From Nissolia schottii (taxonomy: Eukaryota; Streptophyta; Magnoliopsida; Fabales; Fabaceae), in the NCBI GenBank assembly GCA_003254905.1, contig QANU01004276.1, positions 399,917 to 463,916 of the forward strand: a stretch of DNA of 64,000 bases. Direction: 5' to 3'. The translations under genes were made by a program, and so were the position numbers. Each line of letters starts with the position of its first letter. Within the stretch, counting starts at the first letter, position 1. Under the pieces are notes generated by a model. It made no database searches, had not been told where the DNA came from, and saw only the letters and a list, made by a program, of their open reading frames with translations. Of this stretch, positions 13,314 through 26,256 are shown piece by piece.

Positions 13314-14923
13314 ATGCTAATTAGCCTTAAAAACGGTGTCCAAGAGGTTGGTGATGGCTGTGTTGTGTTGTCACTATCTGTGCTTAAGTGACAAATTTAT
13401 GTGATATTGTTTTGTTGGACTTGTCTTCGGTACTGTCGTGGCTACAACTACAAGAGATGTGTGATTGTATTGTACAAGAATGTCACGTGTACAGTAAAAT
13501 TTAGATAACAAAGTAGACAACTCTCTTACAAAAGCATGAGTTCTACTTTGTTCACATTTTTCTCTCCATAATGAGATCCATGCTTTTGTGAGAGAATTGT
13601 ACCTTATTATCTAAATTTTATTGTGCATGTTGTATTCCTCTGTATTTAATCCAAATCAGGCGGATGGAGGCAGAACTACACAAGGAAAAAAGGAGTTATA
13701 AACTATTGGGTCTTGAAAGGGAGAGAAAGTGACATACAACACAGCCGGCAAAACTATAGCCTTTTATATAGAGAATTTTTTCAAGAGAGTTATTTGTAAA
13801 CTAATTTTATGGTAAACTTAATAGTTAATGTACAAATAGCATTTTTAATTTCTTTTTATGTTCTCATAACAAAAGAAAAAGTTTTAGCTTCTATGTTCAT
13901 TATTGGACACGTTAATTATTGTGTTAAAATGTAAGAGGGATGTAATAAAAAACTGATTTCTTTAAATGATAAATAATAAAAACACAGTTATTTCTTATTC
14001 AAACAGCCCTATTGACATAATTATATAAAGTTTCGAATGTTTAGGAATTCTGAGTTTATTGTGATGTGGAGGACATATGTTGAAGAATCTGTACAAAGAT
14101 ATCTAGTAAATATTCTACAAAGATCAAGACAAGTTTTTGGTTTGACACAGCACAGCTAGCGATGTCTTGCATGTACATATAGCGCTACCAAGGAAAAGTC
14201 ACCAGCTGTACAGTTCTTGATTGGCCTGATTTTTCATGTAACAAGAGAAAAGAATGAAAATTTGGGCAATGGACTTGCGATACAAATTATAAAGGGACAG
14301 TAACTTATTGTTAGTTTTCAGTTGTATTTGAATGAATATGTGCCTCATGATGATTACTTGTAACTGGATATATTTTGATAAACTATAAGATACAAGATTC
14401 AACAAAAACATGTATATCATTGTTATTTTTTTTTATGTGATAACGTATGATTGATAGCATAAAATAATTTTACATAATAAAAATTAATTTCATTATTTAA
14501 TTTTTAAATAAAATAAAAGATAAAAATAAATCAAAAACAATTTCATTTTTTTAACACTTTTTTAGCAATATAATAGGTCGAGAAACTAACTAGCTCCAAT
14601 TTAAACAAGTAAATATTTATTGACTATTTGGACTCATTTTTAAGACATTAGATGAGAAACTTGTTCTCAAAACAAGTGTGAAGTTTAATTGTATAGGATC
14701 TCGTTAAAACACTTTATATCTAATAAGTAATTAATTAATCCAAGGTGTCCTATTGACTGCTATGTTATGCAATAAAATATTTCTCCCTCCATTCATATAA
14801 TAGAAAAGTGTTCATTTTCAATCCATACATGCCCATAAGAAATGAAAAAATCTACTAATTACACTGTTTTGTACATTTTATTTTTTTAAATCCAACAAAA
14901 TATGTTTTTTTTTTCCTCATATG
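13314..14923. other. intergenic region between the ANTH gene and the hAT element
   Basis: It holds the ANTH gene promoter side (with the hairpin listed separately) and about 1.3 kb of AT-rich DNA. Short open frames such as the one at 14199-14420 look random. No further gene is supported. Confidence 0.6.
13487..13629. repeat. long imperfect hairpin (MITE-like)
   Basis: Two arms of about 57 bases, 13487-13543 and 13573-13629, are near-perfect reverse complements. TAAAATTTAGATAAC pairs with its counterpart in the right arm, and CTCTTACAAAAGCATG pairs with CATGCTTTTGTGAGAG. The loop is about 29 bases. It lies roughly 170-320 bp upstream of the ANTH start codon. A short foldback transposon is the simplest reading; a small-RNA precursor is possible but not shown. 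Confidence 0.75.
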
Positions 14924-15728
14924 TAAGTGTGTCAAATGAGCCGGGCTAAAATTATGTCTGTTTTTAGGGTCTGACTCATTTATGATCAATTCGCGGCCTA
15001 AACGGGTAGCCAACTGCCCTTTTTTTAAAGAAAATTAAAATTTTGGTCTAATTTTATGGTTTTAAATATAAAATTGTGAATAATTATGTGCAGTCATTTT
15101 TAGCTATTTTTTATCATCTATCTATTAATTAATCAGAAAGAAATAGTTTAAATGGTTAATTACGAGATCATATTATCTTTTTTATTCCTTCAACTATCTT
15201 GCTTGAAAGATATCAAATGCTATCAAAACCTATTTGAAATCGATTCATGAATTAATACAACTTTTATTAATTAAATAACGACATATAACATTAATGTGAG
15301 TACTGTTATGTTATTGATCAAAAACACAATTGGAACTCTTTCTCATTGATTAATCAATAATAAACAATATTTGAAACTATATATCGACTTGTAGGGCGTA
15401 GACAAGCATTGAAAGAATGGAATGCAAAATTTATCAATATCTATGTCATAGCACTTTAGCTATATAGCAATATAAATATAGTTAAATAGTTAAGCATAAT
15501 AAATAGTTAAACATGCTCAATTATAAGTCTAAATAGTTAAATTCTAAACTCTTAAACTCCAAAATAAAATTTAGAGTCCAAAATGAAACTTTTAAAATTT
15601 TGGTTTTTTTTTTTAAAAAAAATCACAGGCCGAATTATTTTTAAAAAAATTTTCACTTTTTTATTTTTTTCATGTAAAGTTCATCAATTTAACCGGACTC
15701 ACAGATCAAACTCATTTTGACAGCCCTA
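14924..15728. mobile_element. non-autonomous hAT-type element
   Basis: An 805-bp AT-rich segment flanked by a perfect 8-bp direct repeat CTCATATG (14916-14923 and 15729-15736), the duplication length typical of hAT transposons. Its ends are imperfect inverted repeats: TAAGTGTGTCAAATGAG on the left, and the right end ...CTCATTTTGACAGCCCTA, which reverse-complements to TAGGGCTGTCAAAATGAG. Subterminal CCGG-containing motifs also mirror each other. There is no coding capacity inside, so it would depend on a transposase elsewhere. Confidence 0.85.
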
Positions 15729-15764
15729 CTCATATGCAATCTAGAAAAGGAAAGTGGTAGACAT

Positions 15765-15917
15765 GGCCCAATCCATAAAAATAGAAAAGGAGTTATTTAC
15801 CCCGGCCGTATAACCCAAGGCCCAAAGGGGCAATCCCGCAATCCCAAAAAAACCCTAAATCGTTGGTGAAAGAGTGTGTGTATGTATAAGCAGCCACTCC
15901 CTCTCTCCAAACCCTAA
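15765..15917 (+). promoter_or_regulatory. RPS16 promoter and leader: site II elements and telo-boxes
   Basis: Two GGCCCA site II-type motifs (15765-15770 and 15819-15824) are followed by AAACCCTAA telo-boxes at 15850-15858 and 15909-15917. Site II plus telo-box is the known signature of plant ribosomal-protein promoters; site II is a TCP-factor target. The second telo-box probably lies in the 5' leader, which is also rich in CT repeats. Confidence 0.75.
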
Positions 15918-15954
15918 CCTCAGAACACGAGCGAGAGAGAACGAGCAATCAAAG

Positions 15955-16392
15955 ATGGCACAGCAACCACTGGAGCAGGTGCAGTGCTTCGGCCGTAAGA
16001 AGACCGCCGTGGCCGTCACCTATTGCAAGCGCGGGCGTGGTCTGATCAAGATCAACGGCTGCCCGATCGAGCTGGTGGAGCCGGAGATCCTGCGTTTCAA
16101 GGCGTTCGAGCCCATCCTCCTCCTCGGGAGGCACCGCTTCGCCGGCGTCGACATGCGCATTCGCGTCAAGGGCGGAGGACACACCTCTCAGATCTACGCG
16201 ATAAGGCAGAGCATAGCGAAGGCGCTGGTGGCGTTCTACCAGAAGTACGTGGACGAACAGAGCAAGAAGGAGATCAAGGATATCCTGGTGAGGTACGACC
16301 GAACCCTCCTCGTCGCCGATCCCAGGCGCTGCGAGCCCAAGAAGTTCGGTGGTCGCGGTGCTCGTGCTAGGTTCCAGAAGTCTTACCGTTAA
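15955..16392 (+). CDS. RPS16: 40S ribosomal protein S16 (uS9)
   Basis: An intronless frame of 145 residues beginning [20 protein letters not shown] and ending [10 protein letters not shown], the typical full length of the eukaryotic uS9 family. uS9 sits in the head of the small subunit, and its basic C-terminal tail (ending here in Tyr-Arg) reaches the P-site tRNA. The GRKKTAVA and [19 protein letters not shown] blocks are family hallmarks. The ATG at 15955 is chosen because the upstream in-frame ATG at 15874 would add 27 unrelated residues encoded by the CT-rich leader. The coding sequence is markedly GC-rich relative to its surroundings. Promoter motifs upstream fit coordinated ribosomal-protein expression. 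Confidence 0.98.
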   Translation: MAQQPLEQVQCFGRKKTAVAVTYCKRGRGLIKINGCPIELVEPEILRFKAFEPILLLGRHRFAGVDMRIRVKGGGHTSQIYAIRQSIAKALVAFYQKYVDEQSKKEIKDILVRYDRTLLVADPRRCEPKKFGGRGARARFQKSYR

Positions 16393-16601
16393 ATTCTCAG
16401 TTCAGAGTCTCTATCTCTCTTTATTTGTTTCAGTTTTGGGTTATGTTGTGTTAAGCTTTTGAAGGTTGAACTTGTAGTTCGGTGACTTTGATTTGCAGTG
16501 TTGAGACGCGATGTTTCGTTTTTTTTTCCTTTTTTAAATTGAACTTGTTATTTAGACTTTGAATACAAGTTTTACATGATTCTGTTATTTTCTATTCTGC
16601 T

Positions 16602-16647
16602 AGTGATTTATGGCAAATGATTGCAGTGATTTATGGCAAATGATTGC
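16602..16647 (+). repeat. 23-bp exact tandem duplication
   Basis: The unit 16602-16624 (starting AGTGATTTATGGC) is repeated without change at 16625-16647, in the region just after the RPS16 3' UTR. Confidence 0.95.
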
Positions 16648-16925
16648 CTTTATTTAGGGTTCTGAGACGGTGCCGGTTCTTGTATGTCGCTATGCTTTTA
16701 AGTGTTGTTGTTTTGTTTGGATTATCAAATTGATAGAATACAGTTATGTGTAGAATGGTTGTTGTCTGAATAGAGAATGCAGACTTGTCAAGTTAATTGA
16801 AATGCGTTTGAGATGCTGATCAGCGAGGCTTTGTGATATTGGTCGATTACTCCACGGAATGAAAGGAATTGATATTCCTCGCTAGATGTATGTGTATGTG
16901 TGGTCGTTTGCCATCATTTTCATAT

Positions 16926-17140
16926 AGGGTTAAGTGTCAACTTAGTTTTCAAAATAGAATTTCAAAATGGTGCCCTCATTAGTCCTCAAAATTTCAGAAA
17001 AATTGCCAACGGAGAGACTAGTGGGGGCAATATTTTTAAATTTTAGGGACTAAATTGGAACTACATTGTTTTTAGTAATCACTTAGTGCACACTTAGTGC
17101 ACCGAAACATTTTTGAGGGAATAAGTGAGCACTTGACCCT
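16926..17140. mobile_element. short inverted-repeat element (MITE-like)
   Basis: The segment starts AGGGTTAAGTGTCAACTTA, and its right end reverse-complements to AGGGTCAAGTGCTCACTTA; 16 of these 19 positions agree. The length is 215 bp with no coding capacity. I could not recognise a clear target-site duplication, so the superfamily is left open. Confidence 0.55.
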
Positions 17141-19467
17141 TTTTGAATGCAATCTAGAATAGTAGCTCTCAAATACCCAATGCAGGGGAAACTACCTTGC
17201 TACTTGCTCTCTCTCCTGAAGTTGCACTCTGATTCAGCTTGTATCTATCAAGTTGGTTTGGAGTTGGAACCCTGCTTTGATCACCCAACCCCTTGCTCTG
17301 TGATTATGTGGCTATAAGCGTTGAATGCGATTGTGTGTCTATTTAACATGCAGATGTTGGTCATTTATAAAGTGGTTGTTTTGATGTTTCTTGGTAGTAA
17401 ACGTAACTATGAATTAAGTTCAACTATTTGGTCGATTGCAAATTATGAGACAGGCTACTTCTTTGCATTTGACTTGTTTTTATTGGGTGCACTATGCGAA
17501 ATATTAAACTTGATATAAGATTGGAGTGTTTTTTTTTTTTTTTTGGTCGAAAAGATGGGAGTATGTTTGTAAAAATGCTAAGTACCAACCAACCTGCTTC
17601 CAATTTTCTCTGGCAATTCCTGTTCTTGGGTAGTGCCGAGCAAACCTCAGGAGTAAGTAGGGGATTGACCGTGACCCAACTCGTGCAGAATTTAAAGCCC
17701 AAGGTTTTCGTTTATTTTTGTGGGTTGTGAAATTGAAAGTTGAAGGCTAATTATATCAAAAGCATTACTCTTATCTTGGAAGAAAAATAAGTACAAACAA
17801 GAGTGTTAAGATTTTGATTTAAACCTTAAAATCTTATGATTTTTAAAAGATATCTTATTGCAGTTAAATGAAATGATCTTACAATTTAAATTATGTTGCT
17901 ATTGTACATTTTACCTCTATATTTTGCTGTTTAATATTCTTACGATTTTGATTTTAACAATCTTAGTGAGCATAAGCAAATGGCCCTGCCAAAAGAAAGG
18001 AAAAATAAATGGTTGTTTTGTATTCTTTTGTAATTTGATTCAGGTAAAAAAAAAACAAGTTGAAGACATCATGAGCGAGTCAGTCATTTCTTAAAAAAAA
18101 GTATCAATAATGATGTTAAGTAAATTTATGTAATTGATTTTGTGACGTGGTGGTAGTTTATTTTGTCCATTAGCTATGTGGGAATTTGATTTTTATTTAT
18201 GAAAATAAAAAAAAAATATTTTGTGACCATTTTATATGAGTTTAGTTACTAGATTAGTCATTATTACCGTCTAGTCAACCTTGACACCAAAACAATTTAT
18301 ATTTCAAATTGATTTCTTGAATTATAAATTAACTCAATATTTCATTAAATTATAAGATTCAACTTATAAGTTGAAAAAAATAAATCTCAATTTTAATATA
18401 TTTAAATAGTAATTACGTGAAGCAAAGGTCTTGAACTAATTACACCTAATTTTACATTGATTTCATCTACTAATTATGATTGCGAAGTTGCCCTAAATTG
18501 TCTATGTAAACTAAAATGTTAACACCAAAGTATGAATGAAATAATAATAAAAAAATTCTAACAAATTAATATAAGAATTTGCTCGTTTGATTTTTTTTTT
18601 GTTACTATATGGATTTGGTTTTTTACATAGGTCATTGATTTTGAATTTAGTTTCTATATGATTTTTTTTTAATAAAAAATCAATCCTTACTAGAGCAATC
18701 TTTTATTTAAATAAGTCTATATTTGCCATGATAGTTTATTCGCTCGAGATGACTCACTAATAAAATTATAATTTTACTTAATATTGTTACGACTTTAACT
18801 GACATTGTTTAGTTCACTATTATGTAACAAATAACATATTATGACCGTAGGTATGACTTATTTACAAAAGATTAAAGGTGTAGAGATTGATTTTGGAAAA
18901 AAAAAGATGTGGGGACTAATTTAACATTAACCGTACGTGTAAAAATCAAAATTAAGAGTACCAATTTGATCAAAATAGTACTCTTGGGTGGTTTTGGTGG
19001 GTGAGGGTTGAATGAAGATTGATCGTCAAACAACGAAGCTCCTCCTCATCTTGCAGGAGGCTAACTTGTAAGAATTTAGATGCCTAAGTTAACAAAGATA
19101 GCTAACACTACTTTTTAAGTAAAGAAATTAATGTCATACGTAACACAATGTGGATAAGTGGTATTTATAGGGTTCCGAATTTAGTTTGCATCTCTGTCTA
19201 CCTTAGGATTATGGGCCATGACCTTCTGAAAGCTAAGCAATCAAGCCCTCAAACACCTGTGTCTCTCTCACTCCCAAACTTGGGTCACTCTTAGCCCAGT
19301 AACTCCTAACTTGTTGGTTGGTGAAATGCGAATCCCGAACCTAATTAATATTGGTTTGTAACATAATTCATTGTTAGAGTTAGGAGATGATATTAAGTCA
19401 CAAATTTTATTTATTTTTTTAAAAATTAAATTCATAAAAAAATAGTAACTTTATGATTAAATGAGAC

Positions 19468-19681
19468 ACTCGTTTTAGAGCTGTCATTAATGATTATAAG
19501 ATTCTAGCTTCTAATTTCCCATCTTGTTCATTCTACTTACTAAGCGTGTAGGTAATGTTGCCGCGCATATGCTAGCTAAGTTTGCCCGTACTTTTGATGA
19601 CAAAATTTGGATTAAGAGTTGTCTTATTTGTATAACCCCTCATATTGCTAGGGATTGTGCTAAGCTTGTTTCTATCGAATG
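19468..19681 (+). pseudogene. fragment of LINE-type RNase H-like domain
   Basis: Translation gives RAVINDYKILASNFPSCSF, then after a frameshift near 19540 KRVGNVAAHMLAKFAR, and ends at TGA 19679-19681. The N-x-x-A-H-x-L-A-K pattern is the C-terminal motif of the RNase H-like domain of plant non-LTR retrotransposons and their derivatives (RVT_3 type). It is only about 70 codons with a frameshift and in-frame stops upstream, hence a 5'-truncated relic. Family recognition rests on this motif alone. Confidence 0.65.
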
Positions 19682-20133
19682 AATTCAAATGTTCCACATA
19701 AAAGTAAAGTATTGATTTTTTTTTTTGGGTAAATAGTAAAATGTATTTTTTTTGGTAATGAAATAGTAAAAAGTATAGAGGGTAAGAAGAAAATCCCTAT
19801 AGACTCTTTTCATCCTTGTTGTCCAAGGTAATATGGTGAGTATTGGTAATTGGTAGAAACCCGGACCCAAAAGCCTTGTAAGAATCGGGTCGGGTATAAG
19901 TGTGATGGTAAGCGAGCGTGAGAGAGAGAGTGTGATCGCATGAGTGAAAGGGGGGAAGTGTTGTGTTGATAGCTAAAGAGCTTAGGGAGCTAGGGTTTTA
20001 GCAGCCGTCGAAGGTTTCTTCGTTGGGGTTTTAGAATTCATTCATTCATTTTTCTGAATTCCCAAAACATTCACACAGTTTTGTTCTTCGCACCCTAACA
20101 AGTCGCTCTCTCTCTCTTCGTTCTCTGCTAACA

Positions 20134-23100
20134 ATGGCGAGCGCTGTTCCTCCTCCTCCTCCCCAACCTGCCGCCGACGCCAAGGTCGATGAGAAAGTCG
20201 ACTACTTCAACCTTCCCTGCCCCATTCCCTTCGAAGAGCTCCACCGCGAAGCTATGAGTCTGTTCCCCCTTCACACTTTCTCTTACCATTTATTTATTTA
20301 TTTTGTGAGATTATGATTTCACATCTCACTGTTTATATTTATTTTTTTCGTTTCGTTTTATCAAATCTTAAAACCCTTGATTGATTTGGGGATATTTTCG
20401 TTGGGGTTGTTGCAATTACTTTTTTTTTTGTATGCTTGCATGACACACTTGAATCTGTTTGTTTTGCGGTCTCTGATCAGTGTCTTTGAAACCCGATCTT
20501 TTTGAGGGTATGCGTTTTGATTTCACCAAGATGCTCAACCAGAAATTCTCTCTCAATCACAGGTAACTTTTATTTATTTATTAGTATGCAAGTTAAATTA
20601 TGTTATTTTTATGAAGCACGGACACATCTTCGACGGCATGTCCGACACTCTAGTACACTCATATAATTTTTTTTCAGCTAAGAATGCACAGTACACGTGT
20701 CTTTAACAAGGATTGATACATGACATATATCCATAGTGCTCTATATTTTTTGTAAATGATAGTGAAAATTGGTAGTTTGACATCTATTGATTATATCAAG
20801 ATATTATTGTAAATCTTAAACATGGAATTTTTTTTCCTTACAATTTTTAGTTAGATATGCGTGTCACGTTTATGTCTTGTAATATTTTGAATTTGGTGTC
20901 TGTTTTGTGTAAGTGTCTTTGCGTTGTAATGTTAGTTTATTTATTTATCTATCTGATTTATGCATTTTTGTAATCTGGTCAGCGTGTCGATGGGACCTAT
21001 TGAGATTCCTTCTCAGTCTGCCGAGACTATTAAGATTCCAACTGCTAATTATGAGTTTGGTGCAACCTTCATTGATCATCCTAAGGTAACATGGGTTTGG
21101 TTGCAATGAATGGGATTGTGGTTAGTTATTCTGTAATTTGTGCATCTCAGTGACAATGGTATTCATTCTGCAGTTGTTGCTCTGGGGGAGAGTATTAACT
21201 GATGGGAGGCTGAATGCAAGAGTCAAGTGGGACTTGTCTGAAAATTTAACTTTTAAAGCGAACGCTCAGGTATGCTTGTTTCTATTATTTGGGTGCCAGA
21301 ATTTTCTATAATTCCCTTGGTACTTTGTTACTACATCAATTGGATGTAAAAATCTTAAACTCGATTACAAAAATTACTTCATATTGTTTTGTTGTGCCTA
21401 TTTTAAAGTTTAAGGAGGTAACTAAAACTTACTGGTGTCAGAAAAAGAATATATCTGTGACATAGAATGATCATTATGTTTTATTCATGCAGTATTTGAT
21501 TTATGACATCCCCCTCCCATTCTTGTACCTTTTACTGTTTGCTTTCCTTGTGTCTTTGCTAGCCATAATCTTCTATCTTTTCTTCTGCTTCTACAGCTTA
21601 CAAATGAGCCACACATGTCTCATGGGATGTTCAACTTTGATTACAAGGTCAACTACTTTCACGTTTTTAGATTTAAATCACTTAATGCCCTCCTCTTCTA
21701 GCTGTGGATTTGCATGTTCTATCAATTAAACCTTGTCTTTTGTTTGGTATATTTTATATTGGAGTTTCTTGATTGAAGTTTCACATACTAACAATACAAA
21801 CTGCCTTTTCCTTGTTATGTTTCAATATGTTTTTGCAGGGCAAAGACTATAGGACACAGTTGCAACTTGGGAATAGTGCCTTAGTAGGAGCAAGTTATAT
21901 TCAGGTAGATGATCTGCATGCCATGTTAAGTACATCCATTCCTCGTGTTGTTAAAGAACACATTTTAGTGACAAACTGTCTGGGATGATAAAATTCGACA
22001 TTACTTGGTGGTCTGCCTTATTATTAATGGTTTTAATATGTTTGAAGTCTATAAGTAAACTTATAGACTTGTGCCATGGTTTTTGTTGATAAAAAAATGT
22101 TCATCAGCATTTCCTGAGCAAGGTTCTTCAGGTTTAGATATTTTATTTCGTTTGGTTCTAATGCCCACTATTTGGTTCCTATGAAAACATTTTATCTGGT
22201 TTAGCTTGTTATCATAATATTACAACATTTGAGATGAGAGCTGTGGAGATCATTAGCATGTTATTATCTATTCCTATTGCATGTTTTGATGCCTAATTGT
22301 TCCCTGCTGATGCTATAGAGACATTTTAAGAATGTATGTAAAATACTATAAATTATTACTGAAATTTTGCCAAAAAAAATTTCAGAGTGTGACTCGTAAT
22401 TTATCAATCGGTGGGGAGGTATTTTGGGCTGGTCAGCATCGGAAATCTGGTGTTGGTTATGCTGCTCGCTATAACACTGATAAATGGGTAAGAATTTCAA
22501 CTTCTTACATTATCTGCTTAACAGCTGCCACTACTGCTTCTATTTTTATCCTTATTTTAAATGCTTTATATTTGTTTATTTATCTATGAATTTATGCTTT
22601 TATTCTGTTGTATTGCAGTTCTCTGGCTACTATCATGCTGCTTCATTGGTCAATTTCATGGTTTTTGTTTTTGTAATCTTCCTGTTAAAAATATTGTACA
22701 CATAACATTAACTTTCTCATCTTCCTATGCCGTTGTGGTGGTTATTTATTAATCTGGACGGCCTTAGTCTGATAACTTGTCAGTCCAACATATATTCTTT
22801 TTTTCCCTTTTTCTTTACGGGGATTATACTTTTAGGGCTAGGTTGTGGTATTGGATGGGCTTTAATGATTCTTTTAGACCTTGTAAGTTTGTTAGTTAGA
22901 GAACTCATGCTTCTTTGATTCCATCTCAGCATTCACACGTTTTGCCCTGCATTGAGTAGTCTCTGTCATGGCATATATTATTTTCCACTTTGTAGTCTTA
23001 CTATATGCATTTAAAGTGTAGTCTCTGTCAGGACACAATAGGCTATATTTCATTTTATCTTCATTCTTTGGGTTTAGATTCTCTTTCTTTCCCTGAACTG

Positions 23101-24932
23101 GCTTTTCATAAACATAGTAAAGAAACCATTTAATATCCCATTTAAAATTTTCAACTTGCCCATGTACCTCAGGTTGCTACTGGACAAGTTGCTAGCACTG
23201 GAATGGTTCTTCTAAGCTATGTTCAGAAGATATCTGAGAAGGTGAGTCTATCATGATGAATTGTATTTATGTTGTTTTCAATTGAACTTTTTTAATTTCT
23301 GCATAAAATGTACACTTCAGGTTTCTCTGGCGTCTGAGTTAATGATGAACTACTTGTCAAGAGATGTCACAGCTAGCTTTGGTTATGATTACATCCTTAG
23401 ACAGGTAGCTCTTTTCTTTCATGAATTCAGTCACATACTTGAATTAATACCAAAATGAATGTGAATACTGTAGTGAAACTAGCAGGAATGGGGGGAATGG
23501 AGTTAAAATTTGCAATTTATCTATCTTTGCATCACATCTAGATACATCTTTTAGTTTCACTACTCCCTTTCTGTTTATGTCAGTTTATTTACATGCATAA
23601 TAACTTGTAACACAAGTATTTGCAACTTAAATGTTTGTATGTATCTATGCATAATAACACCATAGGTATTTGAGTCAATTTATCTATCTATGTGCACTTA
23701 ATGTATCTATGCATAATAACACCATTGGTGTTTAGGTCAATTTATCTATCTATGTGCACTTCATTCTCTAAAGTGCAAAGATTAGGTGAACACGTAGTGC
23801 ATTTAATGTGTACCTTCCATATGAATTATTTTCATCTTTATACGTTATCCTGAAATTTTTTAACTTTATGCATGCTTTATTGAGCTATGACACCAATATT
23901 TTTTAAGTTTTTTTTTCTTTATTGGTTAGAACTTTTCTTCCCAACCTTGAGAAGAAAACTGGTAGAAGGAGTAATCAATTTTTATACTTCCATAAACTAC
24001 TCCTACAAGCATCTTTCTATAATAATATAAAATAAGGGCATACGTGTCTTTTAATTACATTTACATTTTCTTTCTTCTCACTTTTCTATCCAACCAAGCA
24101 ACAAAGAGAAAACATATTTTTCTCTTCTCTCTCCATTTTCTTTCCTCTCATCTTCTTTCTTCTCATTTTCTTTCATCATCCAAGCAAAGTGTAAATGAAG
24201 CAAAGCTTTCCCTTTATTTTTAATGAACCCAACATTTTATGTGATAATTGTGAGTTGAAATGGGTATTTCGTACTTAACAATTTCACATGACAAGAGAAG
24301 ATAAAAGGATAATGAACTGAATTTTGAGAATATACAGACTATCCTATCCCTGGAAGCTTTCAACTGGGAAAAAAGAACAGGAGAGTAATGAAACGATGAA
24401 AAGAGAAAGGTAGATTCAGGTGATTAGGTGACATAATAATAGGTCACATTTGCTATTTGGATTATTACATGGTTCATTTGGGATTAGTGAGCACATTATA
24501 TGGCATTAAAGCCATTTTTAACAGATGCTTTTGAACTTGGATAATAATGATGAATTGTAATCGTAATGATAATGTCCAGTTTTTATGTGATATTACATCT
24601 TAAATCTTGTTATGTTTATCATAGTGCCGACTTAGGGGGAAGATTGATTCCAACGGTACTGTTGGTGCTTTTTTGGAGGAGCGGTTAAATATGGGCCTGA
24701 ATTTTATTCTTTCTGCGGAGGTCAGAGTTCTTTTCTTTTTGTTTTTGCTGATTGTTGTTTTTTTTTTTTTGGGGGGTGGGGGGTATGTGTATAATTGAAA
24801 GTCTAGTTTGATCATTCAAATGAGTTGGCTTTTGCATTTTTGCCTTGACATGGTCTTCGTATTTATACATTGCAGCTTGATCACAAGAAAAAGGACTACA
24901 AATTCGGGTTTGGTTTGACCGTTGGAGAGTAG
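20134..24932 (+). CDS. TOM40: mitochondrial import receptor subunit TOM40
   Basis: TOM40 is the beta-barrel pore of the outer-membrane translocase through which nearly all imported mitochondrial precursors pass. Eleven exons: 20134-20257, 20481-20562, 20983-21085, 21174-21269, 21597-21647, 21839-21904, 22386-22487, 23173-23241, 23321-23404, 24625-24720 and 24876-24932. All have GT-AG borders and join in frame to 309 residues, the length I recall for Arabidopsis TOM40-1. After a Pro-rich start (PPPPPQP), the conserved segments include [30 protein letters not shown] and [20 protein letters not shown]. The last strand, YKFGFGLTV, fits the beta-signal recognised by the SAM machinery. Introns 7 and 9 are long; intron 9 (1.2 kb) contains a tandem duplication and a CT-rich stretch. 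The leader carries CT repeats. Confidence 0.96.
23639..23762 (+). repeat. 62-bp tandem duplication inside TOM40 intron 9
   Basis: Units 23639-23700 and 23701-23762 are nearly identical; both contain GCATAATAACACCAT and TTTATCTATCTATGTGCACTT. It lies wholly within the intron and should not affect the coding sequence. Confidence 0.9.
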
Positions 24933-25953
24933 ATTAGCAGGACTAGGGTTACGTTTTCCATTGCTGCAGCCATCTTTAGCAAGCTTTTTTGCTTCTTTTT
25001 CCATGTTAGAGATTGTTCTTTCTAAAAAAAAAGGGATACAAAAGGAGGAAAGATCATTTATGCCGGGAAAATACATTAATATCCACAAGTTGCTGCAGAA
25101 ATTTTAGTAGTCATTAATTTATTTGGTACTTGGGCCTAAAAAAAACTTTATTTATTTGAAACTCTTGCCCTGTTTTCCCTTGAGGGGGATGTAGAGTGAT
25201 ATCAGATTAATGCATATTGTGAGATTCATTTCCAATAATGATTTTAGTGTTAGTGTTACGTCCGTGCATTTCTTAGATTTGAGTACATAACGTTACTACT
25301 GCAGCAAGAATGCTTTGTGATATGCCAATTTTTTAAAGCTAAAGTCATTGCATAATTTAGTGATAGATTATTGTTTTGGATCTTCCTTTGCTCGCAAATA
25401 AGACTTCATACGGGGGACAAAGATATTTTGGAAGAAGTTACCATTTTTTATCTCATATACTTTCTTTTGTATTGTTTGATGTCTTAGTTTTTGTGTTTCG
25501 TTTCTTCTGATGTGCCCAAAAAAAGTTGCGCCTCTCTTGTGGCATAGGATCATATCGTGTAGTTAAGTAAAATCATGGGAAAAATCTCTGCTGCGTTGGG
25601 GTAAATAATTAACCTTGTTTACACCTGCTCTTAGTATGCCCACCCAACCTCTTGGATTTTTTACCCTAAATTTGTTGGCCTACTCGAATTCTTATGTTGT
25701 ATGTACCCTAAAAAACTCCTACTCTGCGCGGTCTTATTACTGGTGTGTGACTAATTTTCATTTGAGTGTTGCCTTAGCTTGACACAATATGCTTCATGGG
25801 TTTAAATCTTACTTTTACATGACACACAGATCCGCTGGCCAAGTCAAATCTCATGGTATAATAATTAGATTTTGGGTTTAATTGATTTACATGTTCTATT
25901 ATTTGAAAATTTTTAATTAGATCGTCATATTTTAAAATTTTACAATATGATTC

Positions 25954-25956
<3 letters not shown>

Positions 25957-25996
<40 letters not shown>
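25957..25996. repeat. (AT)n microsatellite
   Basis: About 20 uninterrupted AT units, followed by a degenerate TATATG tail. Confidence 0.95.
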
Positions 25997-26004
<8 letters not shown>

Positions 26005-26256
26005 TTTGTCGTTGGAGCATTTCTAACAACAGGATAGTAGATTGAGACCACTTTAAAAATTATTAAGACCCAAGAAGTTGGTAATTATTTTATCTTAAGA
26101 CAGAAATTCATATTCATTTTATCAAAATACTTTTTAATTTGTCCCTGTCCATTTTTACCAAACCATTGTGAATGACTCTTCACACCACTATTTCACAGCG
26201 CATTTACCAGAAATAACATTTTGAAAAGTTGCAAAATTTGTGTACAATACTTTTAA

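Larger units (their letters stand above)
16393..20133. other. intergenic region between RPS16 and TOM40
   Basis: 3.7 kb with the RPS16 3' UTR (to roughly 16600), a small tandem duplication, a short inverted-repeat element and a LINE-type RNase H fragment (each listed separately). The remainder is AT-rich DNA with no supported gene. The TOM40 leader with CT repeats occupies about the last 200 bp. Confidence 0.6.

Noticed and set aside
25957-25996. (AT)n run as a replication origin or matrix-attachment site
   Set aside because: Plain microsatellite; nothing beyond base composition supports either function.
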